Source: Phytophthora quininea
Lineage: Eukaryota; Oomycota; Peronosporomycetes; Peronosporales; Peronosporaceae
DNA: 64,000 nt
Direction of reading: 5' to 3'
NCBI GenBank assembly: GCA_011947345.1
Contig: JAAVTG010001003.1
Span: 682,001 to 746,000, forward strand
Every line of letters begins with the position of its first letter. Position 1 is the stretch's first letter. Made by a program: the position numbers and the translations under genes. The notes beneath the pieces are model-generated. The model searched no databases. It was not told where the DNA came from and saw only the letters and a program-made list of their open reading frames with translations. Below, piece by piece: positions 21,345-36,096 of this stretch.

Positions 21345-22669
21345 TTCCGTCAATTTTCTACCAATTGGGCTTAAACGTCATATTTAGGGGTTTCCGACAA
21401 AGGTCATTTCGGGGTATTTTCGGGTTTTGCAGCCGAGCCGTGGTTGTCAGGATAGAAGTAGCCACCACTCTTGAGCTGGCCAAAAGTCTGTGGCCACGCA
21501 GACTTTTGGACCATCAGGCCACCAGACATTGACCCCGTTTTAAAATATCAAAAATAACTCGGCCAAGATGGATGAAGAACATGCGGCCACCATAAAGCCG
21601 ATATCGCGTTGTATTCAAGATGCTGGTTTCTATTGACGCATTTGAACTACGTAAATTAAAATATTTAGAAATTAAGCATAAATTTCTTTTGTACTGTATT
21701 AAAAAAATAACCTTGACCATCGGTCCGCTGCCGCAAACATTTGCTTTCTCGTGCTGAAGAAGAAATTCAGAGCTGATGCAGTGATACATAGATTCTTCCA
21801 GCGACTAACACGTAGTGGACAAATGCGAGTTATTTTTATTTTTTGGCAGAACCCATAGAATGACCGCTTTTTACTAGCTCGACGAAGTCAATCTAACTGA
21901 AGGAAGGACTATGTCCAAAATTACATCCAACTCGTAAGTCGCGTCCACGTTCACAGAAACCGTACGGTTCAGCAACTTCATAAGAGCGGAATGAAAGCAT
22001 TCAAGATAGCTGGCGGTGACAATGCGTACCAGAGGTCGCAAACGGCCGGCCTCATTTGTAGCTCGACCACGCGGCCGTTATTGTGGTCGACCATGGTTTA
22101 TTTGCAACTGGTTTTGGACATCTGAAATATCCAAGCCCATTCTTTTTTCTTCATCCGCCGTCACAAAGTGTAAGGTTCGTCTACCGCCGCCATGAACACG
22201 GTTTTAGTTCGCGAGCCTAGCGTGGAGGAGGGGTAGCTTGCTAGCGACGGAGAAGGTTGTCCGGCTTCTAGTCCGTCGATTACTAGACTATAACAGAAGT
22301 TGCAACACATCCGAGCGCTGCGTAATATGACATCGATCATAATGGCTATTCAGGGTGGGGGACTGCGTGCTAAGGATGAAGCCCAAGTATTCGCGCTGCT
22401 GTCGGAGTCAGCCGCCTCTAGGTCTACTTGCTGGAATGTAAAGATGTAACCCGCTCCACCATGCAGAACTTGACATGTGTGACATGCCCAGCGTATTTCC
22501 ATGTCTACCAATATTCAAGTTGAAAGGGGACTTCCTCGCTTAGTTCTCTCGCCAAAACCTGTTCCGTTGTCATATCAAACTCCGCTGCCAGCTTCATGGA
22601 TTCAATTATGAACGGCGGTTCTATTTCTGCAAGGGATAAGCAGCGCGTGAGCAGGGCCTTAGCACTTAT
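21345..22669. other. No supported gene
   Basis: AT-rich, interrupted in all frames. Probably transposon remains; no terminal repeats identified. Confidence 0.4.
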
Positions 22670-23177
22670 GTGCTTCAAGGACCTGCGACCTTTCTCCTTT
22701 GCGACGGGGTTGGGTTTAAGCAGCTTGCATCCGTACTAGTGGATATTGGTGTCAACGCACAGGCTAGTATTGAAATTGAGAAGTCGCTGCAAGTCGGCAA
22801 CAGAGTAAAGAATCACATCGTTCGAGCAGCAGCAACCACCCGGCGTCAAGCACAAGAGATGTTGTCTGATCATTTCGACCAAGGTGAAGTAACCTGTTCT
22901 ACGACGGATATAGCGCGAAAGCGTCATTTTTTCGATTGTCATCTCGGACCTTGAAGTTAAGCGTTTCTGCGCTGAGTCAGACACAGCCATGACTGTGATT
23001 GGAATGTTTGACTCTTCTCTACTGAATTACTGTATTTGTGGTTTTTGTCGTTGCACAGTGGTTAGTGACAGCGGTTTGAATATGCGCGGATTCGAAGGCA
23101 TTCCTTCACGGTATGAATGGCTTTCGTGTGCAGATCACAAAATCGCTATTGTTTTAGAGAACTATTCTGACCCCTAG
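22670..23177 (+). pseudogene. hAT transposase fragment, central part
   Basis: Two consecutive open pieces in different frames, joined near 22955. The second contains VVSDSGLNMRGFEG and then WLSCADHKIAIVLE, matching the hAT pattern of a catalytic-region Asp (TDSGSNM) followed by CxxH and a Leu-rich helix. It represents a different region of the protein from the hAT copy at 46-1292, so the two cannot be compared directly here. Confidence 0.5.
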
Positions 23178-24487
23178 CGTTATTGACAGCATTTTAGTTG
23201 TGGGTTCCAACGCGCAACTCCAGTACTCTGAAATGCACTGTAAAAGATAGACAATAACATAAAACGTACAAATTACGATTGCTATCGATAGGTCACGGTC
23301 GACCACAACAAATGTACAATCTGTCATGGTCGACAAAATATTTTAGCTACCAGAAACAATTGGTTATGGACAGCCGCTTTTTCACCTTTGCGATCTCTGA
23401 TGCGTACAGACTTCTCACGACATTCTCGGAAGTCAATACAACGGGTGTAAAGGTAGTCGACTCGGATCCGCTTCGCGTAGCTGTTCCAGTAAGTAACCGT
23501 CATACACGAGAGGTCTGTGGGATCAGCAGATACGACAACTTGCTAAACTCTGCCTCCACTTCCTCTGGTGGTCACAGTTAACAATCTACCGGACTAGACA
23601 AATCCGACAAAACTCTAAGTGATATCACCTCCAGTAGCGCACTCGCCTCTTCATTATTTAGCCTTCTCCCCATAATTTGACCAGTTTTGATTTTTACCTA
23701 CAGCAGCAATTTTGCGTCTTGCAACCCTTCTCGCTGATTATTGCCAGTCCACACCGTTAGCCTCTTGAATAACTTAACGGAGTGATTTATCCTGAGAAGT
23801 TTCTTCATCTTCTTTATCAATAACTCGCACAGTGGACTATAAATTGAGATCATCTTCGTCCAAATCGGCGTCAGAACCGTGCTATCCGCAACTCTATTGG
23901 AGCTGCTCCACTGAACTGTAGCTAAGGTTGCAAGCTTTCAAGGATCAAACCCGCTCCAAAATTTGTGTACAATTTGTAGTACCGCGAAGTTTGACGGCGG
24001 TCGACACGAGTGACGACACTTGCAAACCCATTCGGAGACACGATCTCGTGGTGGATCAGCTCGAGCAGATATTTGAAATAGCCTATCTTAACAGTTAAAC
24101 TATAGGGGGACATGAAACAACGGTCTCCACATTCGCTTGTGGGTATTCGTAGTTGACTGTCGAAAAACATGAACAGCCTTCTCCTGTGCATGTACAATAA
24201 GTCCTGCTTCACATTCATCCAGTATCCTACACCAGGCGGTTAAGATACTCTTTCATTCTCGGCGTTCAAGGACATTTTCCACAACACACGGCTTCCGGTT
24301 CTAGTTCACACACAGGAGGAAATTTGGACTCCAAAAGTTTTAGAGATCTGCTATAATACTTACCTAGCAAAATCGATCGCAGCGGAGTATCAGGTTCGAT
24401 CGGAGATGCTTTTTCAACGATATATTTAGGAATAGTTAGAATATGCATCCTATTTCTATTGTATTGTCTAAAAAATTTGTTCATCAG
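23178..24487. other. No supported gene; upstream of DDX55
   Basis: AT-rich with stops in all frames; short minus-strand frame 23922-24218 is unrecognised. The GC content rises sharply at about 24485, where helicase coding sequence starts. Confidence 0.4.
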
Positions 24488-26475
24488 TCCGCGTCCGCCA
24501 CCGATGCGACTTCCGGCCGCCGCTGTGCGCCGAGATCCTGCAGGAGACCGATGCGCTGGGCTTCGAGCACATGACGCCCGTGCAGGCGGCCACGCTGCCG
24601 CTGTTCCTGTCCAACAAGGACGTCTGTGTGGACGCCTGCACGGGCAGCGGCAAGACGCTGGCCTTCGTGCTGCCCATCGTGCAGCTGCTGCGCTCGCGCC
24701 TAGGCGACGGCAGCATCACGGCACCGCGCCACGCCGACCTGACCAAGCTCGTGTCCATGGTCATCTCGCCCACGCGAGAACTGGCGCGCCAGATCTACGA
24801 GTGCGCCGCCCAGTTCTTCAAGATCGCGCTGCCCAGCGTGCAGCTGCTGCTATTTGTGGGTGGCACCAGCGTTGACGAGGACTTGTCACTCATCCGAGCA
24901 GCTGCAGGCAAGTGCTCCGTGGTCATCGGCACTCCTGGACGCACAGAGGACCTGCTGAACAGGTGCGTGGGCTCCAGCGTCGAGACCCGCGAGTTCGAGA
25001 TCCTCATCCTGGACGAGGCCGACACGTTGCTGGACATGGGCTTTGAGGTGAGTCTCAACAAGATCCTAGAGCATCTACCCAAGCAGAGACGCACCGGCTT
25101 GTTCTCGGCCACGCAGACGCAGGAGGTCAAGGCGCTGGCACGTGCCGGACTGCGTAACCCGGCCACGATTTCGGTGCAGGTGGCTAATAACACGCAGGTC
25201 ACGCCGTCGACGCTGCAAAACTACTTTGTCTGGTCGGACACGACCAGCGACTGTCGGCGCTGCACCACTTTGTGCAGTCCAAGAAGAAGGAGAAGCTCAT
25301 CGTGTTCTTCTCGACGTGTGGGTCTGTGGACTTCTTTGCGCGGGTGTTGGAGGAACTCTTCAAGAAGGAAAAGTCGCTGCCAGTTGTAGCACTGCACGGC
25401 AAAATGCCGCAGAAAAACGAACTACCAACTACGACCACTTCTCGACGCTGGAGTCCGGGCTGTTGGTGTGCACGGATGTGGTAGCGCGTGGGATTGACCT
25501 GCCGGACGTGGACTGGATTGTGCAGTACGACCCGCCGCAGGACCCTAACTTCTTTGTTCACCGAGTGGGACGCACTGCACGTGCTGGTCGCTCTGGATGT
25601 GCGCTGTCCTTCTTGTCGTCCAACGAGGACGCCTACGTGAACTTCCTGAAGATTCGTAAAGTGCCATGCGAGGAGATGACCCTGCCGCTGGACACGATGG
25701 AGGACGTTTTACCCAAGGTGAAGTCGTTTATCCTGGAAGACCGTGATCTGTTGGAGAAGGGAACCAAGGCCTTCATGGCTTTCGTGCGATCATACAAAGA
25801 GCACCAATGTCAGTTCATCTTCCGTTTCAAAGAGCTCAACCTAGGTGCCGTCGCGCGCGGCTTCTGTCTCCTGCAATTACCGAAGATTAATGAGCTTCGA
25901 AATGTCCGCATCGACTTTGAGAAGACGGCCATTAAGACGACCGATATCAAATTCAAAGACAAGGCTCGCGAAAAGGAGCGCCAAAAGAAGCTGGCCGTCA
26001 TCCAGAAAGAGAACGAGGCGCGCGATAAGAAGAACGCCGAGATGCGTGAGAAGAAGCGCAAGCGTCCTCTCGAAGAAGAGAACCAGAAGCACCCTCGTCG
26101 TCGTGAGAAGAAGAAGGGTCTGCACCAGCAGATTGTGGAGGAGTGGGACGAGCTTGCGGAGGAGGAGAAGCTCTACAAAAAGCTGAAGAAGGGCAAAATC
26201 ACAGAAGATGAGTACGAAAGCGCTTTGTTGGGCAAGGGAGGCGATTCGGACGACGACGAAGAGGAAGAGGGCGATGGAGAGAAGAAGAGCAAGCCGAAGT
26301 GGAAACGCGCCGAGGAGAAGCTGAAGGAAAAATTTAAGAAAAAGACCAAGTCGTTAAGAAGACGGCAGAGCAAAAGCGCGAGGCGGCTAAACGCGAAGAG
26401 CGCATCCGTAAGCGCAAGAAAGCACAGCACGTTCAGCGTGCGATGCAGAGAGCTCAGCGACGTGCCAGACGCTGA
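24488..26475 (+). CDS. DDX55: DEAD-box ATP-dependent rRNA helicase, DDX55/Spb4 type
   Basis: Unwinds pre-rRNA during 60S subunit assembly in the nucleolus (family knowledge). Motifs in order: Q motif (GFEHMTPVQ), motif I (CTGSGKT), Ia (SPTREL), GTPGR, DEAD ([12 protein letters not shown]), SATQ, ARGID, and motif VI ([13 protein letters not shown]). A long Lys/Glu-rich tail typical of Spb4 follows. Coding shifts by -1 near 25245, at a run of five A near 25416 (six would restore the frame) and near 26355. The frame restored after the last shift ends at TGA 26473-26475, before the longer open frame. No in-frame ATG precedes the Q motif, and AG at 24486-24487 may be a splice acceptor, so the first few residues are missing or lie in an upstream exon. 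Three missing bases in such a conserved gene point to sequence error. Confidence 0.9.
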
Positions 26476-26558
26476 TTTTTATCAGCACACTAACGGATAG
26501 AGTTTTGACTTAGAGAACACGGCTACATATCTTTCTTTTGCATTTGCATTCTTTTTGT

Positions 26559-29500
26559 TCAACATGCAAACTGTGGCAGTGACCAAAAAGTTGCTCCGGT
26601 TCTTGTGTTAAAGACGTATGTCATGCCAGTAGCAGGGTCGATTGCTTGACTGTAGATGGAGCGTGCCAGCTCACGGACACTTTCACGGGCTTTTCGACAT
26701 CGGTAAAGGTTTTGAATTCGAGTCGCCGCATCAGGAGCACTCAGAGCTAGTCTTGGTCGTCGGTGCTGAATCGTGGATTCAGATTGCAATTGTGTGATGG
26801 CATAAGTTGCACAACTCGTGAGCTCGTGATTGTCGTGGCCTGAGGCATAACTTCGCAGGACTTGCATTACTGGAGGCTTATCTATTGAGTGTAGTGCTGT
26901 CTGCCAAGACTCTAGAAACACGTGGAAAAAGATGTGATCAAGACCACAGCAGCAAACACGCCAATACTTCAATACTTACTGTCTCCGCCAAGTCGACCAA
27001 ATAGCAGGCATCCTTGTAAGTGGAGGTTTTTATCCTTTTTGAACTTTTGCATCGCATTTCGAACGGCGAGCACTACTGGCAAATCGGAAGGTGCTAATGA
27101 TTGCTGGCCAGTCTCGGTTCCTGCATAAAACACGTTGTCAAATAATCAAGTTGTTTTCGTAAGAATTGCTGGACGCACCTTTGATCGCCATTATCGCCAA
27201 GATTTCGGCAGCATGCCGTTGAACAGATCCAACATTACTGTGCTTTTCCATGAGCTTTAAAATTCCTCTTGCTCCTTCTCGCAACGCAGCAAGGTGAATA
27301 GTTTCACGCTGATCATGAGTAGAAGCTGCTGAAAGCGTTCTATAGTCTCTTGACGAAGATGAAAATGGTCCCCACCCTCCGGCTGTGCGCGCACGAACTC
27401 GGAAGCAGTAAGACGTATCTGTACCCAGACCAAAAATGGTGATCGTAGTGGGAGGAACAACTCCCTTTCGAACAACATCTTCAAAGCTCAACACTTGGAA
27501 TGCTGTAGCTCTCTTCCAGACACTTGCTTCCCCCGCTCCATCCCCACAAGCTCGACCTGAACCGCGACGTTGAACATGATACCCCAAAATTACCGGGAGA
27601 TCAAAATGAGAGTTAGGTGGAGTGTACTTCCACGTCACAGTGATGCTATTTAGTGTCGATGATACCAGCACCGGAGGAGTTGGCGGGATAGTCGGAGGCT
27701 CTGGTCGAGCAAGCAACGTTAGCGTACTCACAAGTACAACAATTACGTCTCTTACGATTTGCTTACCTGGTATTTCTCCCAACCCGAAGTCGATGGCATG
27801 CTCAGCTCCCAACACCCTTGGGGTTTGTGTGATGTCATGGAATTCAGCTGCGTGCTCGTATCTGGTACGGACTTGACTTTTGTATTCAGCATGGACGGAG
27901 GCGTTGTGTCGCTCGGCATCTTGACGAACACTACTAACGACATATTGTAGTATTTGTTTCGCAAAAAGCGATGGCCGTACGGTGCGGTTGGTATTGTCCT
28001 CTTCGTCCAGCTTGGGAATTATCACTCCACCTCGAAATGCATCACGGAATCGCATCAAAAAGTTGCTCACATTTTCTTCGTTGGCTCGCACCGGTACTTC
28101 GCTTTTGTGTCACACGACTCCAACAAAATGAGATTGAGTAGCTTGGGGTTTGTTCGTACCGCTTCTTCGGTTATCTCATCCTTAGAGCCACGATCAACAA
28201 GCATCTGCCGACGTGACTGTACAATTCTTTCATATAGCTGCAAGAAGAATTGATCGTGGATCCGGTGGCGAATAGTTTCAGCATTAGAAGGTGCTTTGTC
28301 CTTCGGCTCTTGAATTTGGCAAAGCTCCAGCGCAACAAACTTGTTCTTGCACGGAACTTCTGTACCGTACAAAACACAACAAGTGAATTGATTAGGCTGC
28401 AAGTTGCATCAATCACTCCATACATGACATCACCGTGGATTATTTCCGCAAATTCACGCTCGTGAATAGCAGTGAGCACGAGCTCCTCCTCGGATGAGAC
28501 TCTGGTCTCACTAAAGAGAACGTAAGAGCCTTCATTCGAACCCCAAGTGACTCGAGCACCGTGTGTCTGAAAAAAATTAGCCGAATGCTCGTAGCAATTC
28601 GTTTCGAAGTTCTACTTACCGACATGAACATGAAGAACGACGAGTCGGGTTCCTCCGCGCAGATCTTCTTAAGCTCCTTGATAGTATCTTGAAATTCAAT
28701 GACCGATGGGTTTAACAACAGTCGAGATCCTCTCCGCGAGAAGCGGTTGAAATGCTGGTCAACAAGGCTGTCAACAGCGACGTCGCAACATCTTTCGTTT
28801 TCTCCGATAACGCTGGGAGATTCTGAAAGCTGTAAGATGCGACCACCAACGCAAAAGATTGACGAGGAGTTATTTGCTCCTGTTTCACCTCGACAATATT
28901 TCTATCGGTTGGCACCGATGTCACAGCAGCTAGCTTTGAGTCGACATCTGCGAGACAAGCATTGAGCACAGCGGAAACTATCACTGCTTAAACATTCAGG
29001 AAAAATCACATGTTCACCTTCAGTTACAGCGGAAGGCCGACGAAGCTGATTTCGCCTTTGCAGTAGCAAAGCAAGTTGCTTCTTGTGTTCATCTCCCTTT
29101 TATCTGCCTCGGCTTCCAGAGCATGGCGTACTTCGTCGTCGTTCTGCATGGTTAGGTCTGTGGACTGCTCTCTCGAATTGCTGCTGCTCTAGAAGCCGGC
29201 CGTCTGTTGCAAAGGGCGCGAGCTTGCTTTATCAAATCGCCAACAGGTGCCAAATGAACATCAAAGGGTTTTGCAATGTCAACACCTTCACCAAGTGCTC
29301 CGGGATAATGCGTCAAGGTCTGGACAACCTGTCCGCAAAGTGCGTGCTGGATTGCCACCGCGCGAATGTAAGTTCTGGCTCGGTTTGGATGCTCGCCACG
29401 AAGTGTCTGCACTAGCTGTGGGAAAACTCGATTTCTTGCTGGCGAAACTTTTCCGAGTATTCCTTTTCCGCTTGTTGCAGGAACTCACGGATCACTTGTG

Positions 29501-30959
29501 CTCGAAAGGATTCAGGCACAAACCTCATCCATAACTCGAGACTTTTGTCTTTATTCTTCGGCGATTTTTTGTGCGAGCCTTGTTCAGACTGCGTCAAAGA
29601 AAATTGTCACTCAATGAATAACAATAAGACTCAACAAGTTGTACCAACCTTTAGACGCTTGCTCTCGTAGTATTCCATGGCGGCATCGACATATTCCGTC
29701 TCTTGCTCAATCCATGATTTCTGGATGATCAAAAGCTTGAGCTCTCGAACTGCTTGCTTTCTACGCCACAGGCCCTGAACTAGTTTTACCCGGCGCACGT
29801 AAATCCGCAAGCCCCTGAACACGAAAGCCAACACTCCGTACAGCTACACTCTTCTGGAGCCACTCAATCAAGAGGTCTGCTGCTTGAGAATTGGTGCGTT
29901 TGATTGAACGATGCTGCCTCCAAACTCGAACAATTCGTCGAAGATGGTTTTCCAAGCGGCAACGGTCCCAGTGCAGCAGCAGCTTGTTGAGCAATTTCTG
30001 CGTAAACGTGCTCAGCATGGTGATAGGTAACATATTCTGGGCCGTGCAGATATATTGTTCGCGCAGGAATCTCTGCAAGCGCTGCTTGGATCGATGCTCC
30101 GATGAGGCTTCGGTCACTCTACGCTCATAGTTTTCGTCCTCCTGTGCCTTTCGGACCTTATTACTTTCTATTCGGCCTTCATGAGTGTTTACCCAAAGAA
30201 GGTGTCTTTCTTCGAGGAGCTGAACAGCACAACAGTGATACCTCCGTTAACTTTTGGTATGCAAAGACAATTGTCGATAAGAACTTACCAATCTGTTGAA
30301 CGCTGCTTCCAAGTTAAACCCCATTGGGGTCGAGGCGTTGGCGACTACTGTGCGATGGTAGTACGCTCGCATCCGCTCGTACCCTTTAATTGTTTCCCAA
30401 AAAGTTTCACGGTCTTGTTCAGTGATCGGCATTAGCCGTACTCGTTGCTTCATTCTCTTCAGCTGGGTATCTGTATCTGTTGCACTAGCTTCTAGTGTTA
30501 CAATAGGAGTGACGTTGCGGGAGGCATTGTCCGGCAACGACACGTTAAAGACGCTGGAACTACTCTGGTTCAGACTACTCAGTTGTTGTGTTGGTCTTCG
30601 AAGACGCGCCAAATGACGCTCCAGCGACGTCAACATCTTCTTATTGGCAGCATCAGCCTCCTCTTCTAGACCTTCACTTCTACTGTTGGATTTGAGCAGC
30701 TCCTTGTGTTTCCCAAAGTAAATTTCCTTGGACGTCGATGTCAGCGGTGCTAGGTAGACTATGATAACCACGCAATTGTTAGTCCCTGTATGGCGTTTTA
30801 CTGTTAGGCATGACTGACCTACTCGGGTCTCTTCCTTGTTAACCACCAGAGCACCTGTGGGTGGCTGGTGGTGAGGAGGATCGGCAGCAGTCGGCGCGGG
30901 GTCGGCGGCAACACCACCGTCTCGCTAGTTGTCGGCTCATCTGCCGGCACGTCCTCCAT
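26559..30959 (-). CDS. Multi-exon protein with FN3 domain, IQ motif and WW-like C-terminus
   Basis: The likely start is ATG 30957-30959 (MEDVPADEPTT) and the stop is at 26559-26561. About ten exons are separated by short introns (for example GT at 30288 to AG at 30220; a 66-nt intron near 27768-27703; others near 29650-29598, 28618 and 26960). The first half is rich in Arg and helical, with IQ-like segments (LLIEWLQKS, FVFRGLRIYVRRVK). A helical ARM/HEAT-like region follows, then an FN3 domain (about 27400-27700, with SITVTWKY and YCFRVRARTAGGWGP), further helical repeats, an IQ motif (AATRIQNLYRCRKA) and a WW-like end (TGMTYVFNTRTGATFWSLP). Several joins need one extra base (near 29830, 29422, 28715). 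Function unknown; IQ motifs suggest calmodulin binding and a cytoskeletal or ciliary role (inference). Confidence 0.7.
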
Positions 30960-31321
30960 CGCCAATGCGCACTAGTCCACAATATGTTCAACTTTTGACC
31001 ATCACTCCTACTGCCAAAGTTGAAGTGGTCTTATTTTTGTTCAGGAAGTTCGCTATTTATTGTTGGCGAAACCAAGCGTCAGAGATACCCCCAAAGATAG
31101 CCGCTCGTCCCCGCGTCCTCTGACTAGGCGAAGACGAAGACGGCTGCCAGACCAGCAGAACTCTCTAACTGCGACTTGCGCCCCAGAGCCCAGACAAACG
31201 CTCCTGCTGTCGGCGGTGCGACACGAGAGGAAGGAGCCACTCGACTGCGCTCAGTCTCCTGCGTTTTTGAAGCTTCCATTTCCAAGTTATTTTATACAGC
31301 AAGTAGACGCGGCCAGCAGCG
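30960..31321. promoter_or_regulatory. Divergent intergenic region, FN3-IQ gene and ankyrin gene
   Basis: 362 bases between two divergent start codons; it must hold both promoters. No motif stands out that I can name. Confidence 0.4.
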
Positions 31322-31913
31322 ATGCCCTCGGACACGCCGCTTCACAAGGCAGCGCACAATGGCGACAAGGGCGCGTGTCTGCAGATTCTAGAGGAAAAGT
31401 CGGTGGACGTCAATGCCCCAGGCGCAGGCGACCGACGGGCGCTGCACCGAGCTGCAGGCGGCAATCACGCCGAGCTCTGCACGTTATTGCTGGACAAAGG
31501 CGCCGAGATAGACGGGGTATGGCAATGTTGCTGAGTCGATCAGTCATTAGAACCTCTCTCTAAACTGTGTTTGTTGCTTGGCGACCTAACAGGCAGACAA
31601 AAGCGGTCGGACAGCGTTGCATTGGGCGTCCATCAGTGGCCACAAGGAGGCCACGCTCGTATTGCTACAGAAAGGAGCCAACATCAATGCAGAAACGACA
31701 ACGGGGATGACGGCACTCCATGGAGCAGCGGAAGGCGGCAAAGTGGACATAGTTAGACTTCTCATGGAGAACAAGGCAGACTCGTCCAAGAAAGATGCCA
31801 ACGGGAAGCTGGCCTTTGACTACGCCATGGACGGCAAACATAAGGCTGTAGTAAAAGTGCTCAAGGATATGGGCGACGCGGCCGCACAGAGCGCATCCTG
31901 TGTTATTCAGTAG
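31322..31913 (+). CDS. Small ankyrin-repeat protein
   Basis: Two exons, 31322-31516 and 31593-31913, separated by a 76-nt GT...AG intron, give 171 residues with no frame problem. About four ankyrin repeats are visible: TPLHKAAHNGDKGACLQIL, RALHRAAGGNHAELCTLLL, TALHWASISGHKEATLVLL and TALHGAAEGGKVDIVRLLM. A last degenerate unit ends in CVIQ. The protein is almost entirely repeats, so it is probably a protein-binding adaptor. The C-terminal Cys three residues before the end could be a lipidation-like site, but CVIQ is only a weak CAAX match. Confidence 0.88.
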
Positions 31914-32074
31914 CCGCGATGCGACGGACAACGCACCGCGCCGCAAGAGAATTCTTATTTGACCGATAACACAATATCAAAAAGACTTAGCGCAAAAAGT
32001 ATTGAGTGGTGTGGCTTCTACCTGGTGCTGCATCACAACCGCGGTCCTTTTGAAGGCTGCAACCATCCAGCGTT

Positions 32075-33716
<1,642 letters not shown>

Positions 33717-33881
33717 GGCGTTTGTCGGGCTTGTCGCTTGATGATCAGCGCGCGCTCTTCCAGTCGCTTGCACGAATTAAGAGGTTTCAGGTTCTAACGT
33801 TTCTGATATAGTAAACCCAAGTGAAGTTGTATCACATTTAGACGATATTTTAGCTGTACCTGATACAGATCGCAATAGTCG
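33717..33881. promoter_or_regulatory. Bidirectional promoter of RIOK2 and TTC33-like gene
   Basis: Only 165 bases separate the divergent start codons, so both genes must share regulatory DNA. No element I can name with confidence. Confidence 0.6.
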
Positions 33882-34628
33882 ATGGGGATCACCTTCGAGC
33901 TCAGGTCGGCCAAGAAGCGCCGTCGCGATGACCTCAAGAGAGACCTAGCAGCGCCTGTAGCTAGCGTGTTTCGTAGTACTTCAACTCTGCAAGAAGAGGA
34001 GCAGATGTACACACGAGTGAGGCGCCGCGTGGAGCTGCTGGAAGACGCAGAGGCCAAAGTCAAGCGACTGAAGGACGAGGGCAACACGCTGGCCGAGGCA
34101 GGCAGGTTTCGAGCGGCGATGGGTCGGTGGCGGGAGGCTCTATCGGTAGACACAGACAACGCTACACTGTACGAGTTGCTGGCGCAGGCGGCCATGTCCG
34201 TGTACGAGGACTTTGAGGCGGTGCAGTTCGCTCGCAAGGCGACGGAGTTGGCTCCGAAGTGGAGCGACGGGTTCCACACATTGGCAAGATGTCAACTGAA
34301 CTTTGGAGAGTTGACGTTGGCGCTGCAAGCGCTGAAGAAGGTGTGAAGAGAGCTATGCTTTGGGTCGTTGCCGTCAAGATGTTGACAATTGTCTGCTGTT
34401 TGACAGGCTGTTGAACTCAACAAGGATAGAGAGACAGCTGAGATGCGGGCCGATCGCCAAGACATTGAAACGTTGCTTGTCAAGCAGGAACAGGTGCTGC
34501 GGCAGCGAGACGAAGAAGCGGCGAAGGTGGTTGAACCGGATAAACTGCAGGTCATCTCTTGTTTTAAGCACCTGAGTCTCCGCGCGAAGGCGATCGATGG
34601 CAATGGTGATCCAAAAGAAACATATTAA
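33882..34628 (+). CDS. TPR protein, TTC33-like
   Basis: Two exons, 33882-34340 and 34407-34628, separated by a 66-nt intron, give 226 residues in one frame. A basic N-terminus (AKKRRRDDLKRD) is followed by three TPR units: AKVKRLKDEGNTLAEAGRF, ATLYELLAQAAMSVYEDF and DGFHTLARCQLNFGELTLAL. A charged helical tail follows. Order and wording match the TTC33 (osmosis-responsive factor) family, whose job is not well defined. TPRs bind partner proteins; placement head-to-head with RIOK2 hints at co-expression, possibly in ribosome or RNA metabolism (inference). Confidence 0.8.
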
Positions 34629-34976
34629 AAAGTGGCGACGCTCGTCCGATTCATCTTGGCGGTGGGTGGTCGATCAGCGCAGTCGACTGGGCAGGGACCT
34701 ACATACTATTATGACTAAAACTTACAATTCCGCCAGGCTTCGCAGCCTGGCTGATCTTCCCTGCCTCCAGCCCGTTGCAGCTAGACGTGTCCGAACGCCA
34801 TATATACATAAGATATATACACTCGAGTAAGCCTTGCAGGCGCGCGTTCACTTCCGTTGGTGAGGAGAGATCCGCGGAGCCTGCGCGGTGCTTGCTTACC
34901 TGCCATCTTCCATGCAGTGGCGCTGAGATGCATGCGACTTCTTCGATCTGGAAGCTGGCGGCTGAATGTGGCTCGC
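34629..34976. other. Convergent 3' region, TTC33-like and MYB genes
   Basis: 348 bases between two stop codons facing each other; the 3' untranslated regions of both genes must lie here. No coding signal. Confidence 0.5.
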
Positions 34977-36096
34977 TTACGAGCAGAGCTTGTTGCCTTC
35001 AATTGAGTACGACGAAGGCTCGTCGTGAGTTGCAGCGTGGTCGTAGGAGGACGAGTACTCGTCCTGTTGGTCCGTGAGGAAGTGCATGTATGTCCTCTTG
35101 CGGGTGTCGCGCCGGCTATCCTGCACGCGAGGCTGCTGAGAGTAGCAGTCGTAGGGCTCCAGGTCGCTTTTGTTTCCGTCCAGCTGCGAGTCATTGCGTG
35201 TGTCGAACAGAGAGTCGATTTTCTGGCTCATGAGGAAGCACAGCGTGGTGGCCGCAGCAGCAATGTACTCCTGGTCCACTGGGTCGCAGTTGCCGTGCTC
35301 CAAGCGCCGAACTTTCTTCCTCGGTGTCTTGCGCGGACTGTCGGCATTTCCGACGTTCTGTTCTGGTGTAGACGGGGCCGTGTTGTTCCCGTCTACTCCA
35401 GAGGGGCTTTCCTCCGCCGCCAGCGTGGTCATTTCTGCCGTATTGCCCTGCTTCTTCTCCGCTTTGAGCTTAGCCACTTTGAGGAGATATTTTTGTGCGT
35501 GTGTGCGAACTTGGGTCACAGATCTTGTGCGGACCACTTGCTGTACGCGCTTCCACTTGTGTCCGTGGATGCGGAAGCCCTCCAGGAAGCGTTCGTGTTC
35601 GTCTGCCGTCCACCGTCCGCCACGAATGGGCTGCGGTGCTCGGTTGGCCGAGGAGGCGTTGGCATCTGCTTCCTGCTCGGCTTCCTCTTCCTCTGCTGGT
35701 GCTGGCGCGATGCGCTGCGACGAGCGTACCGGAGAGTGGCGAGCGGGTGAGGAGCTGGCGCTGTGCTGCCGGGTCGAGTAGGGGCTCTCCTGCTCGTCGT
35801 GCAGCAGCGAGCGCGGGTGGGTGTGGCTCATGTCAGACCTGGTCATGAGCGGCTTGCCGAAGCTGTGCAGCGACGGGAGGCTGAACTTGGCGGCGGCGCC
35901 GAGCTGCTGGCTGTGTTGCGGTTGAGGATATCGGCAAGTCCGAAGCCCGAGGAGCCTCGCCATGGCTCAGAATCCTGAGGCACGACAACGAAAATAGGGT
36001 CAGCATCTTTCGGTAAGATACATTTGCGGCGTCGAGCGCGAGACGGACCTGTTGCATGGCGCGGTAGTCGTCGCGGTGCTCGTGTTTGATGTCCAT
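34977..36096 (-). CDS. Single-repeat MYB (SHAQKYF-type) transcription factor
   Basis: Exon 1 (36096-36049) encodes MDIKHEHRDDYRAMQQ; a 74-nt intron follows; exon 2 runs 35974-34977. The total becomes divisible by three only if one base is added, and the frame visibly changes near 35920 (from GFGLADILNRN to QQLGAAAKF), so one base appears to be missing. The MYB repeat GRWTADEHERFLEGFRIHG ends in TQVRTHAQKYLLK, the oomycete/plant SHAQKYF signature used for DNA binding. An acidic Ala/Glu stretch precedes it; the C-terminus is Ser- and Asp-rich with a basic KTPRKKVRR patch likely to be a nuclear signal. About 348 residues. Confidence 0.88.

Noticed and set aside
26461..26500. DDX55 stop at 26500
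   Set aside because: The longer frame ends in non-conserved residues after a -1 shift; the basic tail in the corrected frame stops at 26475.
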